Source: Qipengyuania spongiae (GTDB lineage Bacteria; Pseudomonadota; Alphaproteobacteria; Sphingomonadales; Sphingomonadaceae). Taken from it: DNA of 64,000 nucleotides. The stretch's first letter is position 1. Each line of letters starts with the position of its first letter. The position numbers and the translations under genes are program-made. The stretch covers positions 2,242,501 to 2,306,500 of the forward strand of contig NZ_CP092471.1 of the NCBI RefSeq assembly GCF_026168555.1, in the 5' to 3' direction. The notes under the pieces were generated by a model that saw only the letters and a program-made list of their open reading frames with translations, ran no database searches and was not told the DNA's origin. This document shows, piece by piece, positions 20,727 through 29,697 of the stretch.

Positions 20727-21187
20727 CTCTCGATCGGTGCGTCCGGATCGCGAACCCGGATGAGGCCGTTCGAGACCATTTCGAGCACCATCACATCGTC
20801 CTGGTTGAAGACCCGGACGCGCGACTTGAAGAGACCGATATTGGCCTTCGACCTGCTGCGGCGCTTCTCCAGCACTTCGGTCTCGCAGCGTAGTACGTCG
20901 CCAGGGTAAACCGGCTTCAGCCAGCGCAGATTGTCGATCCCCGGCGAGCCGAGCCCCGCCTGCTCGACCACCGACATGTTCTCGACCAGCATCCGCATCG
21001 TCATCGCGCAGGTGTGCCAACCGCTCGCGGCGAGCCGTCCGAAATGAGTCTTCGCCGCAGCTTCTTCACTCAAGTGAAAGGGCTGGGGATCGAACTTCTC
21101 GGCGAATTCGAGAACTTCTTCTTTCGTCACCTCGTAGGATCCGAAGGACTGGGTCTGGCCAGGCGCGATGTCTTCGAAATAGATCAT
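20723..21187 (-). CDS. MaoC-like (R)-hydratase / dehydratase family protein
   Basis: Hot-dog-fold protein of 154 residues, probably acting on an enoyl-CoA-type substrate. Visible features: IAPGQTQSFGSYEVTKEEVL at the start, the hydratase motif FAEKFDPQPFHLSEEAAA with the Asp/His pair used for water addition, and a SGWHTCAMTMRML helix. Substrate unknown. Its stop codon shares a CTAG with the convergent lipoprotein gene. Confidence 0.88.
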   Translation of the reverse strand: MIYFEDIAPGQTQSFGSYEVTKEEVLEFAEKFDPQPFHLSEEAAAKTHFGRLAASGWHTCAMTMRMLVENMSVVEQAGLGSPGIDNLRWLKPVYPGDVLRCETEVLEKRRSRSKANIGLFKSRVRVFNQDDVMVLEMVSNGLIRVRDPDAPIES

Positions 21188-21243
21188 GCAACCGGCGATG
21201 CCTCACCACGCGGCGCCGGGCAATACTGTGATTGCAGGTGCGG

Positions 21244-22041
21244 TCAGGCGCGAAAGGCGGGGACCTTGCCGTGCGCGCCCATGTCCGGGATGATCCGGTA
21301 GCGCGCGAGCACGAGGCTGAAGAGCCCGAACAGCATCAGTCCCAGCGCGGTGAGCGTGAAGACGAAGCCTTCGCCCGCGAGGCTGGCGACTGCGTCGCCC
21401 AGCGTGCGGATCTGGTCCGCGCCGCCCGACATGAAGCCTGCCTGCACCAGCGACCAGCCGATCACCAGGTAAACGACGCCGCGCGCCAGATAGCCCGCGC
21501 CGCCCAGCCAGCGCGTAGCGTCGGGGGCCTGTCCGCTGATCCGATGCATGAATTCGCCGGTCACGCCCTTCTTCGCCTGATGGAAGGCGGCCACAAAAAA
21601 CGCCACGCCGAGAAGCCCGAGGATCACGCCACCGAATTCGAACGACAGGATGCCGGAAGCGGCCTGTTCCGTCCCGTTGCCCGACCCGCCCGTGGACGTG
21701 GCGAACTGATAGGCTGAGTAGGCGAGCGCGAGATGGGCGACGCCGCTGCCGGCATGGCCGATCCGCTTGCCCCAGCCCTTCGCATCGGATCCGCTGTTCT
21801 CGATATCGAACAGGGGCGAGCAGAAGCGAAACAGCGCATAGGCCGTCAGACCGACGACCATGATCCACAGGATCGCCACGCCAGCGGGGTAATCCTCGAT
21901 CGCCCGGAAGATCCCGTCGGTCCCTTCGGCGATTTGGCTGGAATTGGTCAGCGCGACCAGGCCAAGCACGGAATAGAGGATCGCCCGGCTGAAATAGCCG
22001 ACGCGTACCAGCCAGTTGAACTTTTCCGACTTGTCGATCAT
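21244..22041 (-). CDS. DUF1206 family membrane protein
   Basis: 265 residues arranged as three repeats of a two-helix unit, each opening with a similar segment (RVGYFSRAILYSVLGLVAL, IGHAGSGVAHLALAYSAYQF, GAGYLARGVVYLVIGWSL). This repeat plan is characteristic of DUF1206. Function not known. The start at MIDKSEKF has GGGGGA six bases ahead; the frame is open 20 codons further but that part is low-complexity. Lies between maoC-like and ychF genes on the same strand. Confidence 0.85.
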   Translation of the reverse strand: MIDKSEKFNWLVRVGYFSRAILYSVLGLVALTNSSQIAEGTDGIFRAIEDYPAGVAILWIMVVGLTAYALFRFCSPLFDIENSGSDAKGWGKRIGHAGSGVAHLALAYSAYQFATSTGGSGNGTEQAASGILSFEFGGVILGLLGVAFFVAAFHQAKKGVTGEFMHRISGQAPDATRWLGGAGYLARGVVYLVIGWSLVQAGFMSGGADQIRTLGDAVASLAGEGFVFTLTALGLMLFGLFSLVLARYRIIPDMGAHGKVPAFRA

Positions 22042-22105
22042 TCTTGTTCCCCCTGCGCCGGTCCCTGTTCCGGTTATGGCCCCAACGGGTGAGGGCGTCA
22101 AAGGT

Positions 22106-23206
22106 TCACACGTTGAACTTGAACAGCATCACGTCGCCATCCTGGACGAGATATTCCTTGCCTTCCTGCCGCAGCTTTCCCGCTTCGCGCGCGGGGCCTT
22201 CGCCGCCGAGCGTGACGTAATCCTCGTAGCCGATCGTCTCGGCACGGATGAAGCCGCGTTCGAAATCGGTGTGGATCTCGCCCGCGGCCTGCGGGGCCTT
22301 GGCGCCTTCGGGGAAGGTCCAGGCGCGAGATTCCTTCGGGCCGGCGGTGAAGAATGTCTTGAGGCCGAGCAGCTTGTAGCCCGCCCTGACGATCCGCGAG
22401 AGGCCGCTTTCCTCCAGCCCGAGTTCGGAGAGATATTCGCCGCGTTCCTCGGCATCCATCGCCACCAGCTCGCTCTCGATCGCGGCGGAGACGACCACCG
22501 CCTCGGCCCCCTCGCGCTCCGCCTTGGCGAAGACTTCGGCGGAAAGCGCGTTGCCGGTCGCCGCGTCCTCTTCCGCGACGTTGCAGACGTAGAGCACGGG
22601 CTTGGCGGTGAGCAGCTGCGCCTGCGCGAACAGGCGCGCTTCCTCGTCGTCCTTCGGTTCGGTCAGGCGGGCGGGCTTGCCGTCCTTGAGCAGCTCCAGC
22701 GTCTGGCCGAGCACGCTCGACAGGGCCTTGGCCTCCTTGTCGCCTGCGGTCGCGCGGCGCCTGGCGTTCTCGACCCGCTTTTCGAGACTTTCCATGTCGG
22801 CGAGCAGCAGTTCGGTCTCGACCACCTCGGCATCGGCCAGCGGATCGACCTTGTTGGCGACGTGCTGAATGTCGTCGTCCTCGAAGCAGCGCAGGACGTG
22901 GACGATCGCGTCCACCTCGCGAATATTGCCGAGGAACTGGTTGCCGAGACCCTCGCCCTTGCTTGCGCCCTTCACGAGCCCCGCGATGTCGACGAAGGCG
23001 AGCTGGGTGGGGATGACCTTGGCCGATTTGGCGATGCCGGCGATCTGCTCCAGCCGCTCGTCGGGCACGGAGACCTGGCCGACATTCGGCTCGATCGTGC
23101 AGAACGGATAGTTCGCGGCCTGGGCGGCCTGCGTCTCGGTCAAGGCATTGAACAGGGTGGACTTGCCGACATTCGGCAGGCCGACGATCCCGCAGCGGAA
23201 ACCCAT
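22106..23206 (-). CDS. ychF: Redox-regulated ATPase YchF (Obg-like)
   Basis: P-loop NTPase of the Obg family that prefers ATP and associates with ribosomes. 366 residues, full length. P-loop [14 protein letters not shown] near residue 8, [21 protein letters not shown], and the altered G4 motif in [10 protein letters not shown] instead of NKxD. The C-terminal TGS-like domain ends with [17 protein letters not shown]. Confidence 0.97.
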   Translation of the reverse strand: MGFRCGIVGLPNVGKSTLFNALTETQAAQAANYPFCTIEPNVGQVSVPDERLEQIAGIAKSAKVIPTQLAFVDIAGLVKGASKGEGLGNQFLGNIREVDAIVHVLRCFEDDDIQHVANKVDPLADAEVVETELLLADMESLEKRVENARRRATAGDKEAKALSSVLGQTLELLKDGKPARLTEPKDDEEARLFAQAQLLTAKPVLYVCNVAEEDAATGNALSAEVFAKAEREGAEAVVVSAAIESELVAMDAEERGEYLSELGLEESGLSRIVRAGYKLLGLKTFFTAGPKESRAWTFPEGAKAPQAAGEIHTDFERGFIRAETIGYEDYVTLGGEGPAREAGKLRQEGKEYLVQDGDVMLFKFNV

Positions 23207-23270
23207 GTGTAACTCCGGTAAAGCGATTTGGCGGAGCGCTTAGCCTCGCCGCCCTGCAATGGCCAGAGTT

Positions 23271-24272
23271 TCAGACGTTGTGCACCGCTCGGATCGCCGG
23301 GCCGAGCCGTTCGGATCGGCCGAGCCATTCGACCTGCGTGCGGGCGCTGACCTCGTTGATCGCGGTCTGCGGGATCGAACCCGCGCTGACCGGCAGGCGG
23401 AGGGGACGGGTGCCGCCGGGCATGGCGATGGTCCGGGCGATGGCGCGCGGCACGTCCATTGGATCGGCGCTGCGGCCCGAGCCGTCCTCGGTCCCCATCG
23501 CGGCGACGACCTGCGGATAGCCGCTGGTGTGTAGATCCTCCGCCCGTTCCTTCAGGGCGCCGGTGTAGATGTTGCGGTTGACCCAGACCTCGGTTGGATA
23601 GCCGCCCGGTTCGATGATCGTCACCTCGACATTGTGCGGCACCAGCTCGTAGGCGAGCTGTTCGCCCATCGCCTCGACCGCGAACTTGGTCGCGCTGTAA
23701 TGGCCGCCATAGGGAGCGATCACCCGGCCGAGCTGGCTCGAAATCTGGAAAATCTGTCCCGATCCCTTTGCTCGCATTCCCGGCAGCACGGCGCGGGCCA
23801 TCCGGTGATAGCCGAAGACATTGGTGTCGAAGGCGAGCCGGGTGGCCTCCATGTCCTGCACCTCGACCGGCCCGCTGATGCCGACCCCGGCATTGTTGAC
23901 CAAGACGTCGATCGAGCCGCCATTGATCCGCTCTGCCTCGGCGACGCCCGCCGCCACCTGCTCGTCGGACAGCACGTCGATCTCGATGACATGGAGGTCG
24001 AGCCGCTTGTCGGTGGCGAGCTGCCGGAGCTCCTCGGCTTCGGAGCGAGGGAGGTTGCGCATGGTCGCGAAAACTTTCGCGCCGAGCCCCGCGTAATATT
24101 CCGCGCCCACCCTGCCGAAGCCGGAGGAGGTGCCGGTGATCAGGATCGACTTGCCGGCCAGATCGGGCGTGCCGGAGTCCACGAGATCGCCCTGCGCGCG
24201 CGAGGCGGTGGCTGCGAGAGCGCCGGTCGCGGCGGCCCCGGCTAGAAGAGTGCGGCGGGTGAGTGCGGTCAT
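23271..24272 (-). CDS. Short-chain dehydrogenase/reductase with Tat signal peptide
   Basis: 333 residues. The N-terminus TALTRRTLLAGAAATGALAA is a twin-arginine signal with an Ala-rich core and probable cleavage after ASRAQ. The mature part is a classical SDR: cofactor motif TGTSSGFGRVG, NNAGVG, catalytic Ser in QISSQLG and YSATK (Tyr/Lys). Export of an SDR already holding NAD(P) through Tat fits the biology, but periplasmic SDRs are uncommon. Start fixed by the signal; the frame is open upstream. Substrate unknown. Transcribed toward ychF. Confidence 0.88.
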   Translation of the reverse strand: MTALTRRTLLAGAAATGALAATASRAQGDLVDSGTPDLAGKSILITGTSSGFGRVGAEYYAGLGAKVFATMRNLPRSEAEELRQLATDKRLDLHVIEIDVLSDEQVAAGVAEAERINGGSIDVLVNNAGVGISGPVEVQDMEATRLAFDTNVFGYHRMARAVLPGMRAKGSGQIFQISSQLGRVIAPYGGHYSATKFAVEAMGEQLAYELVPHNVEVTIIEPGGYPTEVWVNRNIYTGALKERAEDLHTSGYPQVVAAMGTEDGSGRSADPMDVPRAIARTIAMPGGTRPLRLPVSAGSIPQTAINEVSARTQVEWLGRSERLGPAIRAVHNV

Positions 24273-24418
24273 GGTCGTCTCCTTCGGGACGATAGTGACG
24301 CAAAACCTCCCGCCTTGCCAGTCCGCTCGACCGCCGATGCCGAAACGCGGACCTGCATGGCCTCTCGTGCATTCATGGAGCGGGCCGCCCCGCACGGCGC
24401 GCTCGGGAGATGCCCGCA

Positions 24419-24658
24419 ATGCGAAATACCGCCTCCATCCTCGCTCTGCTTGCTGCGAGCGCAAGCATCGGCGGCTGCACCACCAGCAGCGAGGACAATT
24501 GGCGGGGCGGCGCGACGACGCCTTTCGCGCAGGCGGAACGCAGCTGCCGCGAACAACTCGAATTCGTATCCGACGAGGAGAACCGGCGGGAAATATTCAC
24601 CGGTTGCATGGCCGCGCTGGGCTGGACACCGCGCGAAGGGGCGTCGCTCGAAATCTAG
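24419..24658 (+). CDS. Small predicted lipoprotein
   Basis: 79 residues with a lipoprotein signal (SILALLAASASIGGC) and a short mature domain with two further Cys (ERSCREQLEF and FTGCMAALGW) in a predicted helical hairpin. The ATG at 24419 has GGGAG at suitable distance; one three codons earlier would sit on top of it. Family not recognised; small entry-exclusion-like lipoproteins look similar. Its stop shares a CTAG with pth. Confidence 0.65.
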   Translation: MRNTASILALLAASASIGGCTTSSEDNWRGGATTPFAQAERSCREQLEFVSDEENRREIFTGCMAALGWTPREGASLEI

Positions 24659-25224
24659 TCCTGCATCCGCAGGGCGTAGTCGCTGGCGAAGCGCACGTCC
24701 TCGCCGCGGGCGAGCCAGTCGGCCTCCGCGCCGATCGCGCCGAGCATCTGGATAAGATCGTCCTGTTCGGCCTTCGCATAATTGCCGAGGACGTGGCCCG
24801 TCACGCGGTCCTTGTGGCCGGGGTGGCCGATCCCGATGCGGACGCGGCGGAAATTCTCGCCGATATGCTGGATGGTGGAGCGAATGCCGTTGTGCCCCGC
24901 CGCGCCGCCGCCGCGCTTCACCTTGATCCGGAAGGGGTCGAGATCGAGTTCGTCATAGAACACCGTCACGTCTTCGGGCGCGAGCTTGTAGAAGCGCAGC
25001 GCCTCTCCGATCGCCTGGCCGGACTTGTTCATGAAGGTGGCGGGCTTCAGCAGCAGGATCTTCTCGCTGCCGATGCGCCCTTCCTGAAGCCAGCCGGAGA
25101 ACTTCTTCTGCACGGGGCCGAAGCCGTGAATCTCCGCGATGGTGTCCGCCACCATGAATCCGACATTGTGCCGGTTCATCGCATATTGCGGTCCGGGATT
25201 TCCGAGGCCTGCCCAAATCTGCAT
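24655..25224 (-). CDS. pth: Peptidyl-tRNA hydrolase
   Basis: Recycles peptidyl-tRNA dropped from stalled ribosomes. 189 residues; GLGNPGPQYAMNRHNVGFMV gives the Asn and catalytic His, and VFYDELDLDPFRIKVKRGGG the catalytic Asp. Full length. Downstream of rplY, as in many alphaproteobacteria, but an intrinsic terminator lies between the two. Confidence 0.97.
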   Translation of the reverse strand: MQIWAGLGNPGPQYAMNRHNVGFMVADTIAEIHGFGPVQKKFSGWLQEGRIGSEKILLLKPATFMNKSGQAIGEALRFYKLAPEDVTVFYDELDLDPFRIKVKRGGGAAGHNGIRSTIQHIGENFRRVRIGIGHPGHKDRVTGHVLGNYAKAEQDDLIQMLGAIGAEADWLARGEDVRFASDYALRMQD

Positions 25225-25250
25225 CTTACGCCTCTAGCTTCGGTGGCGGG

Positions 25251-25287
25251 AAAACAAAACACCGGGCTCCCTTGAAGGAACCCGGTG
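25251..25287 (-). terminator. Intrinsic terminator after rplY
   Basis: On the minus strand CACCGGG (25287-25281) pairs with CCCGGTG (25266-25260), with a few more partial pairs inside, and is followed at once by TTTTGTTTT. It lies between the rplY stop and the pth start, so pth would depend on readthrough or its own promoter. Confidence 0.8.
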
Positions 25288-25318
25288 CCTTGGTGATCTC
25301 TCGAGAAGACGGGAGCGA

Positions 25319-26011
25319 TCAGTCTTCGCTCTTGTCCTGCTGTTCCTGCGCGGCGTCGTCGTCCGGACCCTGTTCGGTCGCGGCGGTTTCGCCCGGCTCC
25401 ATGCCTTCGCCGGTCTGGCCTTCCTCGCCTTCGCTCTTCTTGAGCGCGGAGGGGGCGACCAGCGTGGCGATGGTGAAGTCGCGATCGGTGATCGCGCTCT
25501 CGGAGCCCTTGGGCAGCTTCACTTCGCTGATGTGGATCGAATCGCCGACTTCCTTGCCGGTGACGTCGATCTCGATCTCGCTCGGGATGTTGTCCGCATC
25601 GCAGACCAGTTCCAGCTCGTGACGGACCACGTTGAGCACGCCGCCCTTCTTCAGGCCGGGGCTGGCTTCTTCGTTGGTGAAGATGACGGGCACGTTCACG
25701 TCGACCTTCGCGCCCTTGGCGAGGCGGAGGAAGTCGACATGCTCGGGGCGATCGTTGACGGGATGCAGCGCAACGTCCTTTGGCAGGGTGCGCACGGACT
25801 TGCCGTCGAGCTCGATCGTCACGATCGAATTCATGAAGTGGCCGGTGCCGAGCTGGCGGACCAGTTCCTTGGCTTCGACGTGAATCAGGGTGGGTTCTTC
25901 CTTGCCGCCATAGATCACGGCGGGGACACGGCCTTCGCGACGCAGGTGACGGGAGGCTCCCTTGCCAGCCCGTTCGCGCGTCTCGGCCGGCAGGGTCAGA
26001 GCGTCGCTCAT
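25319..26011 (-). CDS. rplY: 50S ribosomal protein L25/general stress protein Ctc
   Basis: 5S rRNA-binding protein, long CTC type: 230 residues with an N-terminal L25 domain ([36 protein letters not shown]) and a beta-rich TL5 domain, ending in an acidic, Gln/Asp-rich tail of about 40 residues. Start chosen at MSDALT with AAGG upstream; the frame is open 15 codons further. Followed by a strong terminator. Confidence 0.95.
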   Translation of the reverse strand: MSDALTLPAETRERAGKGASRHLRREGRVPAVIYGGKEEPTLIHVEAKELVRQLGTGHFMNSIVTIELDGKSVRTLPKDVALHPVNDRPEHVDFLRLAKGAKVDVNVPVIFTNEEASPGLKKGGVLNVVRHELELVCDADNIPSEIEIDVTGKEVGDSIHISEVKLPKGSESAITDRDFTIATLVAPSALKKSEGEEGQTGEGMEPGETAATEQGPDDDAAQEQQDKSED

Positions 26012-26130
26012 AATAGTGCCTTTCAAGTGCGTTTGATATGCTTCGGACCGCCACACCTCCAGGGATGACCATGGCGCCGAAGCAGTGGGCCTATAGCGGC
26101 GGCGGGCCGAAAAGCAAGGTGGCTCGTGCG

Positions 26131-27012
26131 TTACTGGACCCGGCGCACGGTGTAGCCGCGCGCCTCGAGCAGGGTGGGCAGGCCGTCCGGCCCCACCATG
26201 TGCCCCGCGCCGACCGCGACGAAGGGGCGCGCCGGGGCCGAGAGGAGCTTTTCCAGCCGATCGGCCCAGGCGCGGTTGCGGCGGGCGAGAAGCGCTTCGT
26301 AGAGTTCGCCGTCTTCCAGCATCCCGCCATTGGTTAGCTGTTTGATCCCCGCGAGGTCGCCGCTGCGCCAGCTTTCGACGAGGCGCTTCGCCTGGGTTTC
26401 GGCATCGCCGCTCTCTTCGATCACCGAATTGAGCAGTTCGCGCTGCGCGTTTTCGGGCAGGCGGTCGAAGATGGCGAGCTGTGCCTGTGCGCCTTCCAGC
26501 TCGACCACGTCGTACCCCGTGAAATCGCGCAGCAGCGCCTTGTCGACCCCGTTCTCCACGCTGCCGACCTGCGCGACCTGCGCCAGCGAAAGCGCCGCCG
26601 CCCAGCTCTCCATCGCGTCGAACTGACCGCGCCTCATCCGGGCCTGCGCCAGCAGTTCCTCGAAACGGGGGCGAAGGGCCGGCTCGACCCGCTCGGCCAG
26701 TGCGGGGCCGGGGGTGTCGTAGGCAAGGGCGGTGAAGGTTCGGCCCAGCTCGTCGGCATCGTCGAGCGCGGCAACCTCCACGACCAGCGTATCGGCCTGC
26801 GCCAGCAATCGCTCGAGCCTTGCCGAGCGCCAGGGAACATCGTCGGGCAGGGCGTGGACGGTGCCGAACAGCCAGCCCTCCGCCTCCCCGTCCGCTCCGG
26901 CGATCTCCCAGATCGCGGGCAGCGCATCAGGCTCGGCGGCAGGGGTCGGCGCTTTCTGACAGGCGGCAAGGGCGAGGAGGGCCCATACAAAAAGGAGGAG
27001 GCGTGCAATCAC
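26131..27012 (-). CDS. TraB/GumN family lipoprotein
   Basis: 293 residues starting at GTG with GGGAGG upstream. The N-terminus ([16 protein letters not shown]) is a lipoprotein signal. The body has the TraB/GumN pattern: [15 protein letters not shown] with the conserved GT-H, paired Glu residues (LVVEVAAL), and a C-terminal [16 protein letters not shown]. These proteins are thought to be metal-dependent protease-like (Tiki-related); activity in bacteria is poorly known. It follows a paralogue by 49 bases, so the two arose by duplication or were kept as a pair. Confidence 0.88.
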   Translation of the reverse strand: MIARLLLFVWALLALAACQKAPTPAAEPDALPAIWEIAGADGEAEGWLFGTVHALPDDVPWRSARLERLLAQADTLVVEVAALDDADELGRTFTALAYDTPGPALAERVEPALRPRFEELLAQARMRRGQFDAMESWAAALSLAQVAQVGSVENGVDKALLRDFTGYDVVELEGAQAQLAIFDRLPENAQRELLNSVIEESGDAETQAKRLVESWRSGDLAGIKQLTNGGMLEDGELYEALLARRNRAWADRLEKLLSAPARPFVAVGAGHMVGPDGLPTLLEARGYTVRRVQ

Positions 27013-27061
27013 GCCCCCTCCCAAGCCTTCGCCACCGCTGCGGGCAAGCGAATTCGCGCTC

Positions 27062-27994
27062 TTACTGAACGCGCGTGACGGTAACGCCTTCCTGTTCCAG
27101 GTAGTCCTGCACGCTGTTCTTACCGGCAAGGTGCCCGGCGCCAACCGCCATGAACACCGTGCCCGGCGCGTCCATCCGGCTCTCGATCCACTCGACCCAG
27201 TTGCGGTTGCGCTTGTAGAGCAGGGCTTCGGCAAGCTGCGGATCAGTGAGGCCGCGGTTCATCAGTTCGGCCAACCCGTCCGCATCGCCTTCGAGCCATT
27301 CAGCGACCATCTGGTCCATCATCGGAACGATGTCGTCGACCATTTCGGCCGAACTCATCAGGAAGGCGATCTGCGCTTCCTGCGGAAGGGTTTCGAAGAC
27401 GGCGAGCTGTGACCCGACGGTTTCGAGGGCTTCGCGCATCTTGTCAGGACCGGCTTCCGCCTCGATCCGCTTCTCGACGCCGCTTTCCTGCGTGTAGCCC
27501 GCCTGCATGATCGGCAGGACCGACAGCGTGATGCCCGCCATCCACGGCTTGAACCGGTCGAAGGCTTCAGCCGGTACGCCGACCTTGGCAAGCGCGGCCT
27601 CGTAAGTCGCGGTCTGCTCCTCGTTCAGCAGCGAGCGCAATGCGGTCCCTTCGGGCAACATGCCAGATATCATCATCTTCTGCTGCATCGCAGGATCGCT
27701 CATCTCGGCGTCCTCGATCTCGGTAACCAGCGTTTCCGCGGACGCGAGCGCCTCGGAGATGGGCCCGCGCATCCAGTCGGTATCCTCCGGCAAGGCGTGG
27801 ACCGTGCCGAACAGGTAGATCGTCGTATCCTCGTCGGCGACCTTCCACAGCGCGGGGCCGGTTGTCGCCTCGGCGGCAGGAGCGGCAGGCGCGGGCGCCA
27901 CCTCTTGCGCGCTGGCAGCGCTCCAGCCCTGCAGCCCGAAGACCAGCGCGGCGGCGGATATGGTGGTGGTCAGGCGGTTATTGATCGGTTTCAT
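27062..27994 (-). CDS. TraB/GumN family exported protein
   Basis: 310 residues with a Sec signal peptide (TTTISAAALVFGLQGWSAAS, cleavage after SAQ) and a Pro/Ala linker. Family motifs: [26 protein letters not shown], and FMAVGAGHLAGKNSVQDYL at the C-terminus. The same motifs occur in the same order in the lipoprotein paralogue downstream. This one is soluble in the periplasm while the other is membrane-anchored, which suggests divided roles. Confidence 0.9.
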   Translation of the reverse strand: MKPINNRLTTTISAAALVFGLQGWSAASAQEVAPAPAAPAAEATTGPALWKVADEDTTIYLFGTVHALPEDTDWMRGPISEALASAETLVTEIEDAEMSDPAMQQKMMISGMLPEGTALRSLLNEEQTATYEAALAKVGVPAEAFDRFKPWMAGITLSVLPIMQAGYTQESGVEKRIEAEAGPDKMREALETVGSQLAVFETLPQEAQIAFLMSSAEMVDDIVPMMDQMVAEWLEGDADGLAELMNRGLTDPQLAEALLYKRNRNWVEWIESRMDAPGTVFMAVGAGHLAGKNSVQDYLEQEGVTVTRVQ

Positions 27995-28027
27995 GGTCGT
28001 GTGTTCCTCCGTGTGCGTTGCAATGTA

Positions 28028-28231
28028 CTACCGGGCATCGTGCCCGTCGTCGAAAATTTGTTCGATGGGCATGTCGAACAGCCGAGAAATCCTGAAAGCA
28101 AGGCCGAGCGAGGGGTCGTGCTTGCCGGTTTCGATCGCATTGACCGCCTGGCGCGAGACGTCGAGCTGCGTCGCCAGTTCGGCCTGGCTCCAGTTCCTTT
28201 CGGCGCGCAGAACCCGAAGGCGGTTGTTCAC
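28028..28231 (-). CDS. Small XRE-family transcriptional regulator
   Basis: 67 residues, essentially one helix-turn-helix (NRLRVLRAERNWSQAELATQ, VSRQAVNAIETGKHDPSL), ending in the DMPIEQIFDD motif common to the YgzD/YozG-like group. Starts at GTG overlapping the stop of the membrane-protein gene as GTGA. This pair (membrane protein plus tiny XRE regulator) is a recurring module; the regulator probably controls its own operon through the palindromes upstream. Confidence 0.88.
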   Translation of the reverse strand: MNNRLRVLRAERNWSQAELATQLDVSRQAVNAIETGKHDPSLGLAFRISRLFDMPIEQIFDDGHDAR

Positions 28232-28647
28232 GATTGCGCGCTCCCACGGAACAACCGCGTGTAGAAGCCGGCGAAAAAGAACAGGAGCGCGATCGCGGCA
28301 GGCCATTGAATGAGAACGCGGTAGTCGCGCCAGGCAAAGCCGGAGCCGGTGGCGTCCCCCACCATTCCGACTAGGAGAGGAATGAACAGGAAGAACAGGA
28401 TAACCCCTGTGAAACCCCACACGGTTCCGTTCTGCCAAAGCCCCTGGACGTAATCATCCCTGAGACCGCGGTGAAAGATCAAGCCGAGCGCGATCAGCAG
28501 CATCCCCTGCGGCAGACCGTCGACGAAGCTTGGCAGGTCGAAGAGGAGTGTGGCGACCAGAAGAAGGGTCGCCAAGGCTCCCAAGTGAACCATTGTCAGG
28601 ACCAGTGCGTAACGGCGATCTGCGGGGATCGTTGAACTTGCAGCCAT
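28228..28647 (-). CDS. Small membrane protein coupled to an XRE regulator
   Basis: 139 residues with four hydrophobic helices (LVLTMVHLGALATLLLVATL; GMLLIALGLIF; GFTGVILFFLFIPLLVGMV; WPAAIALLFFFAGFYTRLF). No catalytic motif is seen. The ATG at 28647 has GGAG nine bases upstream; two ATGs just before it lack one. Stop overlaps the GTG of the regulator gene. Function unknown. Confidence 0.75.
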   Translation of the reverse strand: MAASSTIPADRRYALVLTMVHLGALATLLLVATLLFDLPSFVDGLPQGMLLIALGLIFHRGLRDDYVQGLWQNGTVWGFTGVILFFLFIPLLVGMVGDATGSGFAWRDYRVLIQWPAAIALLFFFAGFYTRLFRGSAQS

Positions 28648-28674
28648 ATCAGTGCGCTCCATCATGTCGGGTAT

Positions 28675-28722
28675 GCATGACTCATTGTCATGCAAACCTG
28701 ACAATGTCAAGTCATCCTGACA
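28675..28722 (-). promoter_or_regulatory. Palindromic operator-like region before the membrane-protein/XRE operon
   Basis: GCATGAC-TCATT-GTCATGC (28675-28693) and TGACA-A-TGTCA (28699-28709) are perfect inverted repeats, and CCTGACA occurs twice (28697-28703, 28716-28722), 19 bp apart. On the minus strand a TTGACA at 28710-28705 could be a -35 box, but no good -10 follows at 16-18 bases. The region also separates this operon from glyQ. Confidence 0.5.
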
Positions 28723-28794
28723 TCGTTGACGGGGATGGAGCGACTGGACACGACATTGACCCGCTCAAACCCATGCGCCATTGCGCACTGCAAC

Positions 28795-29697
28795 ATGGAC
28801 CGTAATCCGCGCACTTCGTTTCAGGACATGATCCTCGCACTCCACGATTTCTGGAGCGCGCGGGCTGGCTGCCTGATCCTCCAGCCCTATGACATGCGGA
28901 TGGGGGCTGGCACGTTCCACACCGCGACCACGCTGCGCGCGCTCGGGCCCGAGCCGTGGAACGCCGCCTTCGTCCAGCCCTGCCGCCGCCCGACCGACGG
29001 GCGCTATGGCGAGAATCCCAACCGGCTCCAGCATTACTATCAGTATCAGGTGATCCTGAAGCCGAGCCCGCCCGACATTCAGGACCTCTATCTCGAAAGC
29101 TTGCGGGTGATCGGGATCGATCCGCTCAAGCACGACATCCGCTTCGTGGAGGACGATTGGGAATCCCCCACGCTCGGCGCCTGGGGGCTGGGCTGGGAGG
29201 TCTGGTGCGACGGGATGGAGGTGACGCAGTTCACCTATTTCCAGCAGATGGGCGGCTTCGATTGCAAGCCGGTCGCGGGCGAGCTGACCTACGGCCTCGA
29301 ACGCCTCGCCATGTATATCCAGGGCGTCGACAACGTCTACGACCTGGCCTTCAATGATCGCGGCGTCTCGTATGGCGACGTGTTTCTCGAGAACGAGAGG
29401 CAGATGTCGAAGTGGAACTTCGAAGTTGCCGATACCGACGCCCTGTTCGACCTGTTCAACAAGGCCGAGGCCGAGTGCCGCAACGCACTTGCCCATGACG
29501 TGCCGATCGCCGCCTACGAACAGGCGGTGGAGGCCAGCCACATCTTCAACCTGTTGCAGGCGCGCGGCGTGATCAGCGTGCAGGAACGCGCCAGCTACAT
29601 GGGCCGGGTGCGCGATCTCGCGCGCGGATCGTGCGAGGCGCATATGGCGAAGGAACAGGCCGGCTGGGCCGGGAAATATCCGGAGTGGTCGGCATGA
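28795..29697 (+). CDS. glyQ: Glycine-tRNA ligase alpha subunit
   Basis: Catalytic subunit of the bacterial heterotetrameric glycyl-tRNA synthetase. 300 residues; [20 protein letters not shown] at the start and class II motifs including [29 protein letters not shown] and [15 protein letters not shown]. Start set at [11 protein letters not shown]; the frame is open further upstream. Coupled to glyS by ATGA. Confidence 0.97.
   Translation: MDRNPRTSFQDMILALHDFWSARAGCLILQPYDMRMGAGTFHTATTLRALGPEPWNAAFVQPCRRPTDGRYGENPNRLQHYYQYQVILKPSPPDIQDLYLESLRVIGIDPLKHDIRFVEDDWESPTLGAWGLGWEVWCDGMEVTQFTYFQQMGGFDCKPVAGELTYGLERLAMYIQGVDNVYDLAFNDRGVSYGDVFLENERQMSKWNFEVADTDALFDLFNKAEAECRNALAHDVPIAAYEQAVEASHIFNLLQARGVISVQERASYMGRVRDLARGSCEAHMAKEQAGWAGKYPEWSA

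Noticed and set aside
23361..23390. A T-arm-like GGGATCGAACCCGC suggesting a tRNA
   Set aside because: It lies within the SDR coding sequence with no matching acceptor, D or anticodon arms.
26990..27020. A REP-like TTGGGAGGGGGC (minus strand) before the TraB/GumN lipoprotein start
   Set aside because: It resembles the tail of the glyS repeat but lacks the hairpin arms; more likely the ribosome site of the GTG start.
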